Shown here piece by piece: positions 15,234 through 23,071 of a stretch of 28,496 bases of DNA. The notes beneath the pieces are model-generated. The model was not told the DNA's origin. It searched no databases and worked only from the letters and a program-made list of their open reading frames with translations. The position numbers and the translations under genes are program-made. The first letter of the stretch is position 1. Every line of letters starts with the position of its first letter. The DNA lies in NCBI GenBank assembly GCA_964424035.1, contig CAYRHB010000038.1, positions 1 through 28,496 on the forward strand, read 5' to 3'. This DNA comes from Leptolinea sp964424035. GTDB lineage: Bacteria; Chloroflexota; Anaerolineae; Anaerolineales; Anaerolineaceae.

Positions 15234-17566
15234 GCGAAGAACCCCCGGGTTTCCTTCAATTTATTCACCAGATTTTCCAATGTCAGCGGGCGACTGAAAT
15301 GGTAGCCCTGCAGTTTGTCGCATCCATTTGTGTGTAACAGGCGGGCTTGTTCTGTGGTTTCAACCCCTTCAGCAACAACTTGCAGGCTCAAATTGTGCCC
15401 GATAAGAATGATTCCCTGGACCAAAGACAGGTTCTGGGGATTGGAAGTAACCTCGAGAATGAAGGACTTGTCGATTTTTAAGGTATCTATGGGCAGAACC
15501 ATCAGGGAATTAAGCGACGAATATCCTGTTCCAAAATCATCGATTGATAATCCAACCCCAAGAGCGCGAAGTTCCTGCAAAATACCGCGGGTCGTTTTTA
15601 TATTCTTCATTAAAAGAGATTCTGTGATTTCCAGAATAAGAGAAGAGGCCGGGATTTTGGCGGAATCGAGGGCGTTTTTGACGGTTTCAACAAGAATACT
15701 CTGTTCCAATTGCCTGCCGGAAATATTTACAGAAATTCTCACATCATTCCACCCGGCATCGCGTAACGTCCGGATATGCCGGCAGGCTGTTCTAAGCACC
15801 CATTCTCCGATGGGAATGATCATACCTGTAGATTCTGCCAGTGGAATAAAAACGTCAGGGAATACCCTTCCTAATTCCGGATTATCCCATCGTAAAAGCG
15901 CTTCAATTGAACTGAGTTCTCCATTGGATGCGTTGACAATCGGCTGATAATTAAGCTCAAGCTCGTTGCGTTCCACGGCGTGCCGTAAATAACCTTCCAT
16001 ATCCAATTGGCGGTGAGCCTGTTCATTCAACTCAGGGGAGAAGAATTGGAAGTTGTTTTTGCCAAGTTCCTTTGCCCGGTACATGGCCATATCTGAATTC
16101 TTCATCAACGTTGAAACATCATCGCCATCATTGGGGTAAAGGCTGATCCCAATACTGCTGGTCACATAGAATTCGTGATTATCAATCCGGAATGGGTAGG
16201 TGAAAAGCGAGAGGATTTTCTTGGCAAAGGTTGATGCGCCAATGATTGAATCGATGGAGGCACCTTCGAGCAGAACCGTAAATTCATCGCCGCCCATCCT
16301 GGCTATGGTGTCATTCTTGCGCGCTATTGAGACCAACCGTTCACTGACCATTTTCAGGAGGAGATCACCTTTTTCATGGCCGTAGGTATCGTTGATTACC
16401 TTGAACCGGTCAAGATCAAGGTATAAGACAACTACCTGCTGGTTATTGCGCTTGGCTGTTTCGAGGGCATGCGCCAACCGGCTGTGGAACTGACTGCGAT
16501 TCGGCAGGTTGGTCAATGGATCTTGGAAGGCGATCTGCCGTAAATTCGTCTCAATATATTTAATTTCAGAAATATCCCGGATATAAAAGATGAAGTTTGT
16601 GATCTGCCCCGCGCTGTCTTTGGAGGGTTGGATTGATACCCAACCCGGGAAGATCTCGCCGGATTTTCGGATGTTGTATACCTCCCCCTGCCACAACCCG
16701 TAATTTTCCACCTGTTGGGCGATCGAATCGTAGAAATCAGCTGGATGCTGACTTGACCGGAAGAAGGAAATCGGTTTTCCGATTACTTCGGTTAACCGGT
16801 ATCCGAATATGGATGTAAAGGCCTTGTTGATCGAAATGACCCGGCCTTTTTTATCTGTTAGAAGAATCCCTTCTGTGGCATTTTGAATAATGGATGAAGA
16901 GAGATCGAGATTTTCAATGAGTTGGTTCAGCCTTGATTGTTCCCTCCCGGTGGCTTCCACTTCAAGGACCTTACCTTCATGATCGAGCCTGGCTTTCAGC
17001 ACCCACTGGACATGTAGTGGCTTGTCATCGGGACCCACAAGAATTGTCTGAACCACTCCCCGGACATTATTTCGATGCAATTCCTGCATCTGAATCTCAA
17101 ATCGGATCCAGTCCTGTGCTGAAAACAGCTCATATATCTTTCGGGTTGCCGGATTGAAACCGGCTCTTGTAAGATATGAAGCAAAGCCTTCATCAACTTC
17201 GAGGATGGCTCCATCCGGGTTTAGCCGGCAATAAAACTCAAGGTCACTATCATTATCTGTTTTGCGGTCGAGGATTGGCCGCAATGTAGCCAGCATTACT
17301 TTTTGATCACCAAGTTCCAGTTCGCTTGTGCGGGCTTCTACCATGGAAGAGGCATTCTGGGTCGGAACAGGGTTGAACACGACACAGGTATTAACCGTGG
17401 CATTAAAACCACAACTTTGCCCGATGATCTCATGGGGTGTTCTTTGATATATGGCTACTGCAGCGGGATTCGCAAAAATGATCTGTTGTTGTTCGTCAAC
17501 AATAATGATCCCATCCACAGATTGATCAATAATTGTTTGCCATATGGATGGATCAACTACATGCAT
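15224..17566 (-). CDS. PAS-PAS-GGDEF-EAL cyclic-di-GMP enzyme
   Basis: A 780-aa bifunctional diguanylate cyclase/phosphodiesterase candidate without membrane helices. Order: PAS (about 8-65), a PAS-like region (about 110-205), PAS with PAC (about 220-340), GGDEF (about 345-510) and EAL (about 525-775). The cyclase signature is intact (MGGDEF, 424-429), and an inhibitory RxxD site is present (RKND, 416-419) exactly five residues before it. EAL residues are intact: EALLRW (555-560), NIS, EITES, DDFGTGYSSL (676-685), KIDKSF and AEGVE. Both activities could therefore work. The ATG at 17566 has an AGGGAG ribosome-binding site. The gene points toward the EAL-HDOD gene and overlaps it by 10 bp, so the two transcripts are convergent. 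Confidence 0.95.
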   Translation of the reverse strand: MHVVDPSIWQTIIDQSVDGIIIVDEQQQIIFANPAAVAIYQRTPHEIIGQSCGFNATVNTCVVFNPVPTQNASSMVEARTSELELGDQKVMLATLRPILDRKTDNDSDLEFYCRLNPDGAILEVDEGFASYLTRAGFNPATRKIYELFSAQDWIRFEIQMQELHRNNVRGVVQTILVGPDDKPLHVQWVLKARLDHEGKVLEVEATGREQSRLNQLIENLDLSSSIIQNATEGILLTDKKGRVISINKAFTSIFGYRLTEVIGKPISFFRSSQHPADFYDSIAQQVENYGLWQGEVYNIRKSGEIFPGWVSIQPSKDSAGQITNFIFYIRDISEIKYIETNLRQIAFQDPLTNLPNRSQFHSRLAHALETAKRNNQQVVVLYLDLDRFKVINDTYGHEKGDLLLKMVSERLVSIARKNDTIARMGGDEFTVLLEGASIDSIIGASTFAKKILSLFTYPFRIDNHEFYVTSSIGISLYPNDGDDVSTLMKNSDMAMYRAKELGKNNFQFFSPELNEQAHRQLDMEGYLRHAVERNELELNYQPIVNASNGELSSIEALLRWDNPELGRVFPDVFIPLAESTGMIIPIGEWVLRTACRHIRTLRDAGWNDVRISVNISGRQLEQSILVETVKNALDSAKIPASSLILEITESLLMKNIKTTRGILQELRALGVGLSIDDFGTGYSSLNSLMVLPIDTLKIDKSFILEVTSNPQNLSLVQGIILIGHNLSLQVVAEGVETTEQARLLHTNGCDKLQGYHFSRPLTLENLVNKLKETRGFFAQI

Positions 17567-18347
17567 TTCTCCCTCAGGAGACGCACTGTTGGTTTGGATT
17601 ATCCTTGTTGCCGTTGATTTCTTGATGATGGACTCCTCATGTGAACAATGCGAACTTTTTCATCGCTATAACTGGATAGTGGTGTTTTCACATTTCCTGT
17701 TTCGCTTTTGATGCTATTTTCCGGATGAGAACAGCAAACTATGATTCAACAGGTCAATTTCTTCTGCTGAATCCGACGCCAATATCTTCAGACGCGTAAT
17801 CTTTGAGATTGCAAAAATCATACCAACCTCGCCATTCTCCTTATGATATCCATTTTGATCTAAAACCGGGAGAATCAATTGCTTAATAAGGCAACTATTG
17901 ACAGATTCTTGACTCCCACCCCTTGGGTTAATAGACGCATTAACCTCAAAGATAATTTTCGGTAAATTCTATACAGAATTCAATAGGATTTCTCCCGTTT
18001 TTACAGGATTTTTATCTCCGTTTTTTTTGAGCAAAGAAATGAAATACATGTCTATATGTAATTCAAAAAGCTCGCTTTTTACTGAGCAATGGCCTTTAGC
18101 GATTGTAAAAGAACGATAACTATTAAAATTAGCCCCCTTTTCAAAAAGAAGAAAATCTACCAAACTTGTTGGAATATTGTATAATTACTGGGTAAGTTAG
18201 TTTGTACCTATTAATGTTCCAGGGGAAAAATTGGTTGGCTATCACCCGGAGAGAATAGTCACTTCGGATGAATATTTGTTAGATTAAAAATTTAAAGTTG
18301 GTTCTGGGTATTTGATTGAACAGATCGATTAATTTGCCTGAGTGTCC
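17567..18347. other. AT-rich gap between the GGDEF-EAL and helicase genes
   Basis: This 781-bp stretch is more AT-rich than its neighbours and holds no confident gene. Seen in it: a TATAAT (18180-18185) that could be the -10 box for the helicase operon but lacks a good -35; a 7-bp stem-loop GGTTAAT/ATTAACC (17926-17945); a minus-strand 30-codon frame (17691-17599, GTG start after AGGAAAT) just upstream of the GGDEF-EAL gene; and the interrupted minus-strand frame listed separately. I looked for a cyclic-di-GMP riboswitch core because of the adjacent gene and did not see one. Confidence 0.5.
17714..18163 (-). pseudogene. Interrupted minus-strand reading frame, possible gene remnant
   Basis: From a TTG at 18163 the frame runs 64 codons to TAG (17971-17969), then continues in the same frame for 84 codons to TAG at 17716-17714. 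The second half reads like ordinary protein, for example KQLILPVLDQNGYHKENGEV, MIFAISKITRLKILASDSAE and EIDLLNHSLLFSSGK, but I recognise no family. There is no ATG near the 5' end and no ribosome-binding site. A gene broken by one nonsense mutation is possible, and so is chance in AT-rich DNA. Confidence 0.22.
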
Positions 18348-21300
18348 ATGCTGATTCTGCACGGTCATTGGCAGTCACCCCGTCGAAGCACGGACCCTGG
18401 CGGGATGCTATTTTGGGCCGAGAATTCCCGTTTGCTGACAGAAGCGATCGGGCATCCACCCATATTGCGTCAGGGTATTCCATCCGCGCATCCGTATGCC
18501 CTGCCTTCCCGGCGTTTGCGGGAAGAAATTGCAGCCGGTACTCCGTTGTGGGATTCAGAAGCCCAAACGGCATTCCTGGCATTGCCAACCATGGGTACTT
18601 TACCTGTTCCATCCAGCCAGCTATTACTGGAAAACGATGCAACATTGGATACACGTGAAATCGAACTGTATCACTGGTCAATTCCGGGACTCTGGCTCCC
18701 AGCAGCAAAAGCGTTTGGGGTTTTAATAAATCTTCCGGAAGATACTCCTTCCGGTAGTTTCCGGTTGGGTTCTGATCTTCGTTTCTGGCGCACCGTTTCA
18801 AATCTGGTTCTGGAAACCCTTGCTTTGCAAAAGATCATCCCGGCATTGGAACCCGCCGATATGATGGGACAAAGTTTTATTGCCCGCTGGCGGCCGGTGT
18901 TGGATGGCGAAAATGACGCGCAACGGTTGAGATTGTTGTCGGAAGGTATGCCATCCATCTGCCGCGCCGAACCCACTAACGCCGAAGCGGTTATTCGCCA
19001 TAATTATCCATCCACCCGAAAGGTGATCGACAGTTTCACTGAATGCATGGTTGACGGGTTGATGCGCGCATGGACCCGTTCCAAGATGCCAAAGACCATG
19101 CCCGGGGAAGATGACCCGGCATTAAACTGGATTGTTTCTTTATTCCAGGAAGACGCCGGCGTGAAAGCGAGTAGCGCCCAATTGCAGGCACTGGAAAGTG
19201 GTCTCCGCGCCTGGAAACGCAGCCTGTCCGCAGCGGGAGATACCACAAGCCGGGTTTCATTCAGCCTATTTTCTCCGGATGAAGAACCGGAGAAGGCAGA
19301 TGAAAAATCCTGGCGTCTGGAATATGGATTACAGGCACGGGATGACCAATCCATCTCCCTTATTGCAGAAAAAGTCTGGGAAAATGGGATTGCCTCCATC
19401 CCCGAGTATGCTGTCCGCTTCCGCCAACCACAGGAGAAATTATTGACCGGATTGGGATACGCAGCCCGGTTGTTCACTCCCATTCTTCCAAGCCTTGAGG
19501 TCAGCAAACCAATAGGTGTTGACCTGACGACGATGGAAGCCTACCGGTTCCTGCGTGAAGCAGCCCCGCTAATGGAAGAAGCTGGTTTTTCCATCAAACC
19601 ACCTGACTGGTGGGATAGCAAGGGGGCACGTCTGGCAGTCCGTTTACGGTTGGAACCGGAAAATGGTGATCAAAAACCACGCCAGGTAACCGGGAAAGTG
19701 GGATTGGACCAACTGGTCAGATTTACCTGGGAACTTTCTCTGGGGGGGGAACGTATCAGCCGTGAAGAATTTGAACAACTGGCTTCACTCCGGTCACCAC
19801 TGGTACAGATCCGTGGACAGTGGGTACAACTGGAAACGACCCAACTGGAAGCCGCATCCAAGTTCTGGAACAGGCAGCAGCAGACCGGATCCATGAATCT
19901 GGTCCAGGCAGCCCTGTATTCACTGGGCAATGAGGAAGCATCTGAAGGATTACCGGTAGATGAAGTGGTTGTGGATGGGTGGGTCCGTGACTGGTTGAAC
20001 CAATTGGAAGACCAGGGACGCCTGGTAATGCTTGATCAACCATCGGGCTTGCAGGGAACCCTCAGACCCTATCAACGCCTGGGTTATTCCTGGCTGACAT
20101 TTTTCCGCAACTACGGTATGGGTGCCTGTCTGGCAGATGATATGGGACTTGGAAAGACGATCCAGGCACTTTCTGTTCTACTTAAGGAAAAAGAAAATGC
20201 CGGGTCTCTACCCGGGCCCGTGTTATTGATCTGCCCCACGTCAGTTGTCACCAACTGGCAGCGTGAAGTACAAAAGTTCGCACCTTCTTTGACCACCCAT
20301 ATCCACCAGGGGCAGGGGCGGTTGAAGGGCGCTGCGTTTGTCGATGTCACAAAAAACATTGACCTGGTACTGAGTAGCTATGCCGTAGTACGACAGGACG
20401 CGGAGACCATTCAATCCATTGCCTGGTGGTCTGTGATTCTTGATGAGGCGCAGAATATTAAAAACTCAAGTGCCAAGCAAACACAGGCAATTCGAAAATT
20501 GGAAGCAGCCTATCGGCTTGCATTAACGGGTACCCCGGTGGAAAACCGGTTGAGCGAACTCTGGTCAATCATGCAGTTTCTCAACCCGGGTTATCTGGGT
20601 TCGATGGAATCGTTCCGCCGGTACTATGCTTTACCGATCGAACGATTTGGCGACAAGGAAGCGGCTGGAAAACTGAAGAAACTTGTTTCACCCTTTATTC
20701 TTCGCCGTTTGAAAACCGACCCTACCGTCATTCAAGATCTACCGGATAAGATCGAAGTTAAAGACTTTGTCAAACTTACCCATGACCAGGCAGACCTTTA
20801 TAAATCAGTGGTTAATGATGTAATGACAAAAGTCCAGGCGTCTTCAGGAATTGAACGCCGTGGGCAGGTACTCAGCCTTCTTACGCAATTGAAGCAAATC
20901 TGCAACCATCCGGTTCAATGGGAAAAGAAAGAAACGGGCACCATCGAGTTTGATGAATTCTTCACCCGCCGCAGTGGGAAACTTCAACGTTTGCTTGAGT
21001 TGCTGGAGGAGATCATCAGTGAGGGAGATCGCGTGCTGTTATTTACACAGTATGCCGAAATGGGGAAGATACTATCCACATGGCTGCCAAAACAGCTGGG
21101 GGTTGGTGTTCAATTCTTGTATGGGGCTACACCTCCTGATACTAGAGATCAGATGGTCAGACGTTTTCAGGAAGACCCGCACGGTCCGCCTATCTTTATC
21201 CTTTCATTAAAGGCTGGTGGAATCGGATTAAATTTGACCCGGGCAAACCAGGTGATCCATTTTGACCGGTGGTGGAATCCGGCTGTTGAAGATCAGGCAA

Positions 21301-21503
21301 CTGACCGCGCGTACCGAATTGGTCAGAACCGGAATGTGCAGGTCCATAAATTAATCACAGTTGGAACATTGGAAGAACGAATTGACGATATGATCGAATC
21401 CAAGAAGGGACTGGCGGACGCGATCATCGCAAGTGGCGATCAATGGCTGACCGAAATGAGCACAGATGAGTTGCGCGATCTGGTCACCTTGCGAGGTGCA
21501 TGA
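18348..21503 (+). CDS. SNF2-family DEAD/DEAH-box helicase
   Basis: ATP-dependent DNA translocase of the bacterial SNF2/Rad54-like group, about 1051 aa. The N-terminal 500 or so residues form the bacterial SNF2-associated region (LHGHWQSP... at the start, AYRFLREAAPLMEEAGFSI, DWWDSKGARLAVRLRL). The helicase core follows: LRPYQRLGYSWLTF, Walker A DDMGLGKT (about 597), LLICPTSVVTNWQREVQKF, DEAQNIKN (about 698), LTGTPVENRLSELW, and the C-terminal RecA lobe with LFTQYAEMG, LKAGGIGLNLTRANQVIHFD and DRAYRIGQ. All nucleotide-binding motifs appear intact. ATG at 18348 is preferred over GTG at 18342. The 3' end overlaps the SWIM gene by 4 bp. Likely role: remodelling protein-DNA complexes or assisting repair or transcription; the substrate is unknown. 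Confidence 0.95.
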   Translation: MLILHGHWQSPRRSTDPGGMLFWAENSRLLTEAIGHPPILRQGIPSAHPYALPSRRLREEIAAGTPLWDSEAQTAFLALPTMGTLPVPSSQLLLENDATLDTREIELYHWSIPGLWLPAAKAFGVLINLPEDTPSGSFRLGSDLRFWRTVSNLVLETLALQKIIPALEPADMMGQSFIARWRPVLDGENDAQRLRLLSEGMPSICRAEPTNAEAVIRHNYPSTRKVIDSFTECMVDGLMRAWTRSKMPKTMPGEDDPALNWIVSLFQEDAGVKASSAQLQALESGLRAWKRSLSAAGDTTSRVSFSLFSPDEEPEKADEKSWRLEYGLQARDDQSISLIAEKVWENGIASIPEYAVRFRQPQEKLLTGLGYAARLFTPILPSLEVSKPIGVDLTTMEAYRFLREAAPLMEEAGFSIKPPDWWDSKGARLAVRLRLEPENGDQKPRQVTGKVGLDQLVRFTWELSLGGERISREEFEQLASLRSPLVQIRGQWVQLETTQLEAASKFWNRQQQTGSMNLVQAALYSLGNEEASEGLPVDEVVVDGWVRDWLNQLEDQGRLVMLDQPSGLQGTLRPYQRLGYSWLTFFRNYGMGACLADDMGLGKTIQALSVLLKEKENAGSLPGPVLLICPTSVVTNWQREVQKFAPSLTTHIHQGQGRLKGAAFVDVTKNIDLVLSSYAVVRQDAETIQSIAWWSVILDEAQNIKNSSAKQTQAIRKLEAAYRLALTGTPVENRLSELWSIMQFLNPGYLGSMESFRRYYALPIERFGDKEAAGKLKKLVSPFILRRLKTDPTVIQDLPDKIEVKDFVKLTHDQADLYKSVVNDVMTKVQASSGIERRGQVLSLLTQLKQICNHPVQWEKKETGTIEFDEFFTRRSGKLQRLLELLEEIISEGDRVLLFTQYAEMGKILSTWLPKQLGVGVQFLYGATPPDTRDQMVRRFQEDPHGPPIFILSLKAGGIGLNLTRANQVIHFDRWWNPAVEDQATDRAYRIGQNRNVQVHKLITVGTLEERIDDMIESKKGLADAIIASGDQWLTEMSTDELRDLVTLRGA

Positions 21504-22738
21504 TGAACGATACACCATCCACTCCATCCAATCCTTCAAATCCTTCAAATCCTTCGCAACCGCGCAGGCCACGCCGTCCGTATGGTCAACGCCCTGGTGC
21601 TCAAAACCAGACCCGGAGTGATAATTCAAAGCGGAGCAATAATCAACCGGAGAAAAATAGCAACTCCCAGGGACGAAAAAACAACCGGCCACCGGGTTCT
21701 CAAATTCAACGGGATGGTATTCGAAGGAAATCGACGGATAAATACAATCCGAATTCCAGTCAGGGGAAAAACCGACCGGCTGGGACAGGATACCGGCGTA
21801 AACCTGCCAACAGGCAGAATCACCAGAACACAAGGGGAGATGACGCACAGCAGCGCGCGCCATCCATACCATTGAAAGCAGTCGGCGGAATAAAAGCCCT
21901 GGCGGAAAATGGTCAATTTGGCCGCAACTGGTGGGCCAGGCGATGGATTCATGCCATGGAAAAGTTGATGGACGGGCGCCGGCTTTCCCGCGGACAGGAA
22001 TACGCCAGCCAGGGACAGGTCCTTTCCATGGGGGAGATCAAAAATGGTGTTGCCGCAATGGTTCAGGGATCCAGGGTGAAACCATACCGGGTTACGATTC
22101 AGGTTATGCCGTTGAAAGCTGAAGAATGGGAAAAAGCCCTGGACGTTCTGGCAAGTCAGGCGGTATTTGCTGCCAAATTGCTGGCTGGCGAAATGCCGGA
22201 AAATATCGAAGAAGCATTCCAGAGCGCGGGATTAAGCCTTTTCCCCGAAAGGCCCGGTGATCTGGTCACTCAGTGTTCCTGCCCGGATTGGGCCAATCCA
22301 TGCAAACATGTGGCAGCCGCGCATTATATTCTGGGAGACCGGTTTGACGAAGATCCATTCCTGCTGTTTCGCATGCGCGGCCGCTCTCAGGAACAGGTCC
22401 TCGAAGGGTTGCGTTTGCATCGGGGCGGATTGGTGGAAGAACATCCGGTTAGCCCGGTGGAAGAAACGACGACAGAACTTGCAAGTTCACCGGATTCTTT
22501 CTGGGAACCCGGTGATCAACTTGACGCATTTTCTGTTCAGGTGAAGCCACCAAAAGTGACTTTGCCGATCCTCCGCCGGTTGGGTCAACCGGAAATTATT
22601 CGGACTTTCCTGCTTGAAGATGAACTTGGCCCGGCGTATGAGTCGGCTTCGCAGGCAGCCTTATTCCTGGCGTATAGTGAAATGTCCACCCCTGAAAGTG
22701 AAGCAGCTTCGGATGCAGACCAGGATGAGGAAAATTAA
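21500..22738 (+). CDS. SWIM zinc-finger protein with disordered basic N-terminus
   Basis: A 412-aa protein whose first 125 or so residues are low-complexity and basic (Asn, Pro, Ser, Arg and Gln rich), starting with an SNP tandem repeat, so probably disordered and nucleic-acid binding. A folded segment begins near AENGQFGRNWWARRWIHAME, typical of proteins paired with bacterial SNF2 helicases. The SWIM zinc-binding motif CxCx(n)CxH is CSCPDWANPCKHV (about residues 259-273). An acidic C-terminus follows. It is coupled to the helicase by an ATGA overlap. By family knowledge SWIM proteins bind DNA or proteins; a helicase partner or targeting factor is the best inference. Start ATG at 21500 or 21503 cannot be separated. 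Confidence 0.9.
   Translation: MMNDTPSTPSNPSNPSNPSQPRRPRRPYGQRPGAQNQTRSDNSKRSNNQPEKNSNSQGRKNNRPPGSQIQRDGIRRKSTDKYNPNSSQGKNRPAGTGYRRKPANRQNHQNTRGDDAQQRAPSIPLKAVGGIKALAENGQFGRNWWARRWIHAMEKLMDGRRLSRGQEYASQGQVLSMGEIKNGVAAMVQGSRVKPYRVTIQVMPLKAEEWEKALDVLASQAVFAAKLLAGEMPENIEEAFQSAGLSLFPERPGDLVTQCSCPDWANPCKHVAAAHYILGDRFDEDPFLLFRMRGRSQEQVLEGLRLHRGGLVEEHPVSPVEETTTELASSPDSFWEPGDQLDAFSVQVKPPKVTLPILRRLGQPEIIRTFLLEDELGPAYESASQAALFLAYSEMSTPESEAASDADQDEEN
21530..21556 (+). repeat. Three 9-bp tandem repeats in the SWIM gene
   Basis: Units AATCCTTCA, AATCCTTCA and AATCCTTCG encode repeated Asn-Pro-Ser at the start of the disordered N-terminus, preceded by related CCATCC units. Nine-base units keep the frame, so slippage would change tail length without breaking the gene. 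Confidence 0.8.
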
Positions 22739-23071
22739 ATTCCTCTCATAATCTTGACGTTAGACAAAAAATGCATAAGAATTTAGCTAATCATTGATTG
22801 TATGTGATTGTTTTCATCATATACCCAAATACAAAAAAATTCTCCAGCGTTGACTGAAGTGAACGTTGATATCCGCGGAGCAGAAACCATAGTATTGCCC
22901 AATTTCCATCCGGTTTACGAGGCTCCCTTTCCATGATCAGCGGAATTTTCAGTCAAGAATGGTGAACCTGGTATTTGCAACGTTTTCGTCTGAATTGAGT
23001 ATATGAAATAGTACCTTCTGCAGGCATGATTCGTTGATGACTCGTGTTTGCTTGATAAGGGATAATAAATC
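22739..23071. other. Intergenic region upstream of the exporter operon
   Basis: No gene is visible in this 333-bp gap. A 6-bp stem GAGGAA/TTCCTC (22727-22745) spans the SWIM stop codon but has no T tract, so it is at best a weak terminator. TTGACG (22754-22759), a 16-bp spacer and TAAGAA (22776-22781) form a weak promoter candidate for the exporter operon, about 290 bp from its first codon, which would leave an unusually long leader. No known riboswitch core was recognised. Confidence 0.4.

Noticed and set aside
15315..15947. A 210-codon plus-strand frame inside the GGDEF-EAL gene
   Set aside because: It is antisense to a clear EAL domain with intact motifs, and its translation is rich in Ser, Arg and Pro without recognisable domains.
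17567..18347. A cyclic-di-GMP riboswitch upstream of the GGDEF-EAL or helicase gene
   Set aside because: I looked on both strands for the conserved GEMM core and receptor helix and did not find them.
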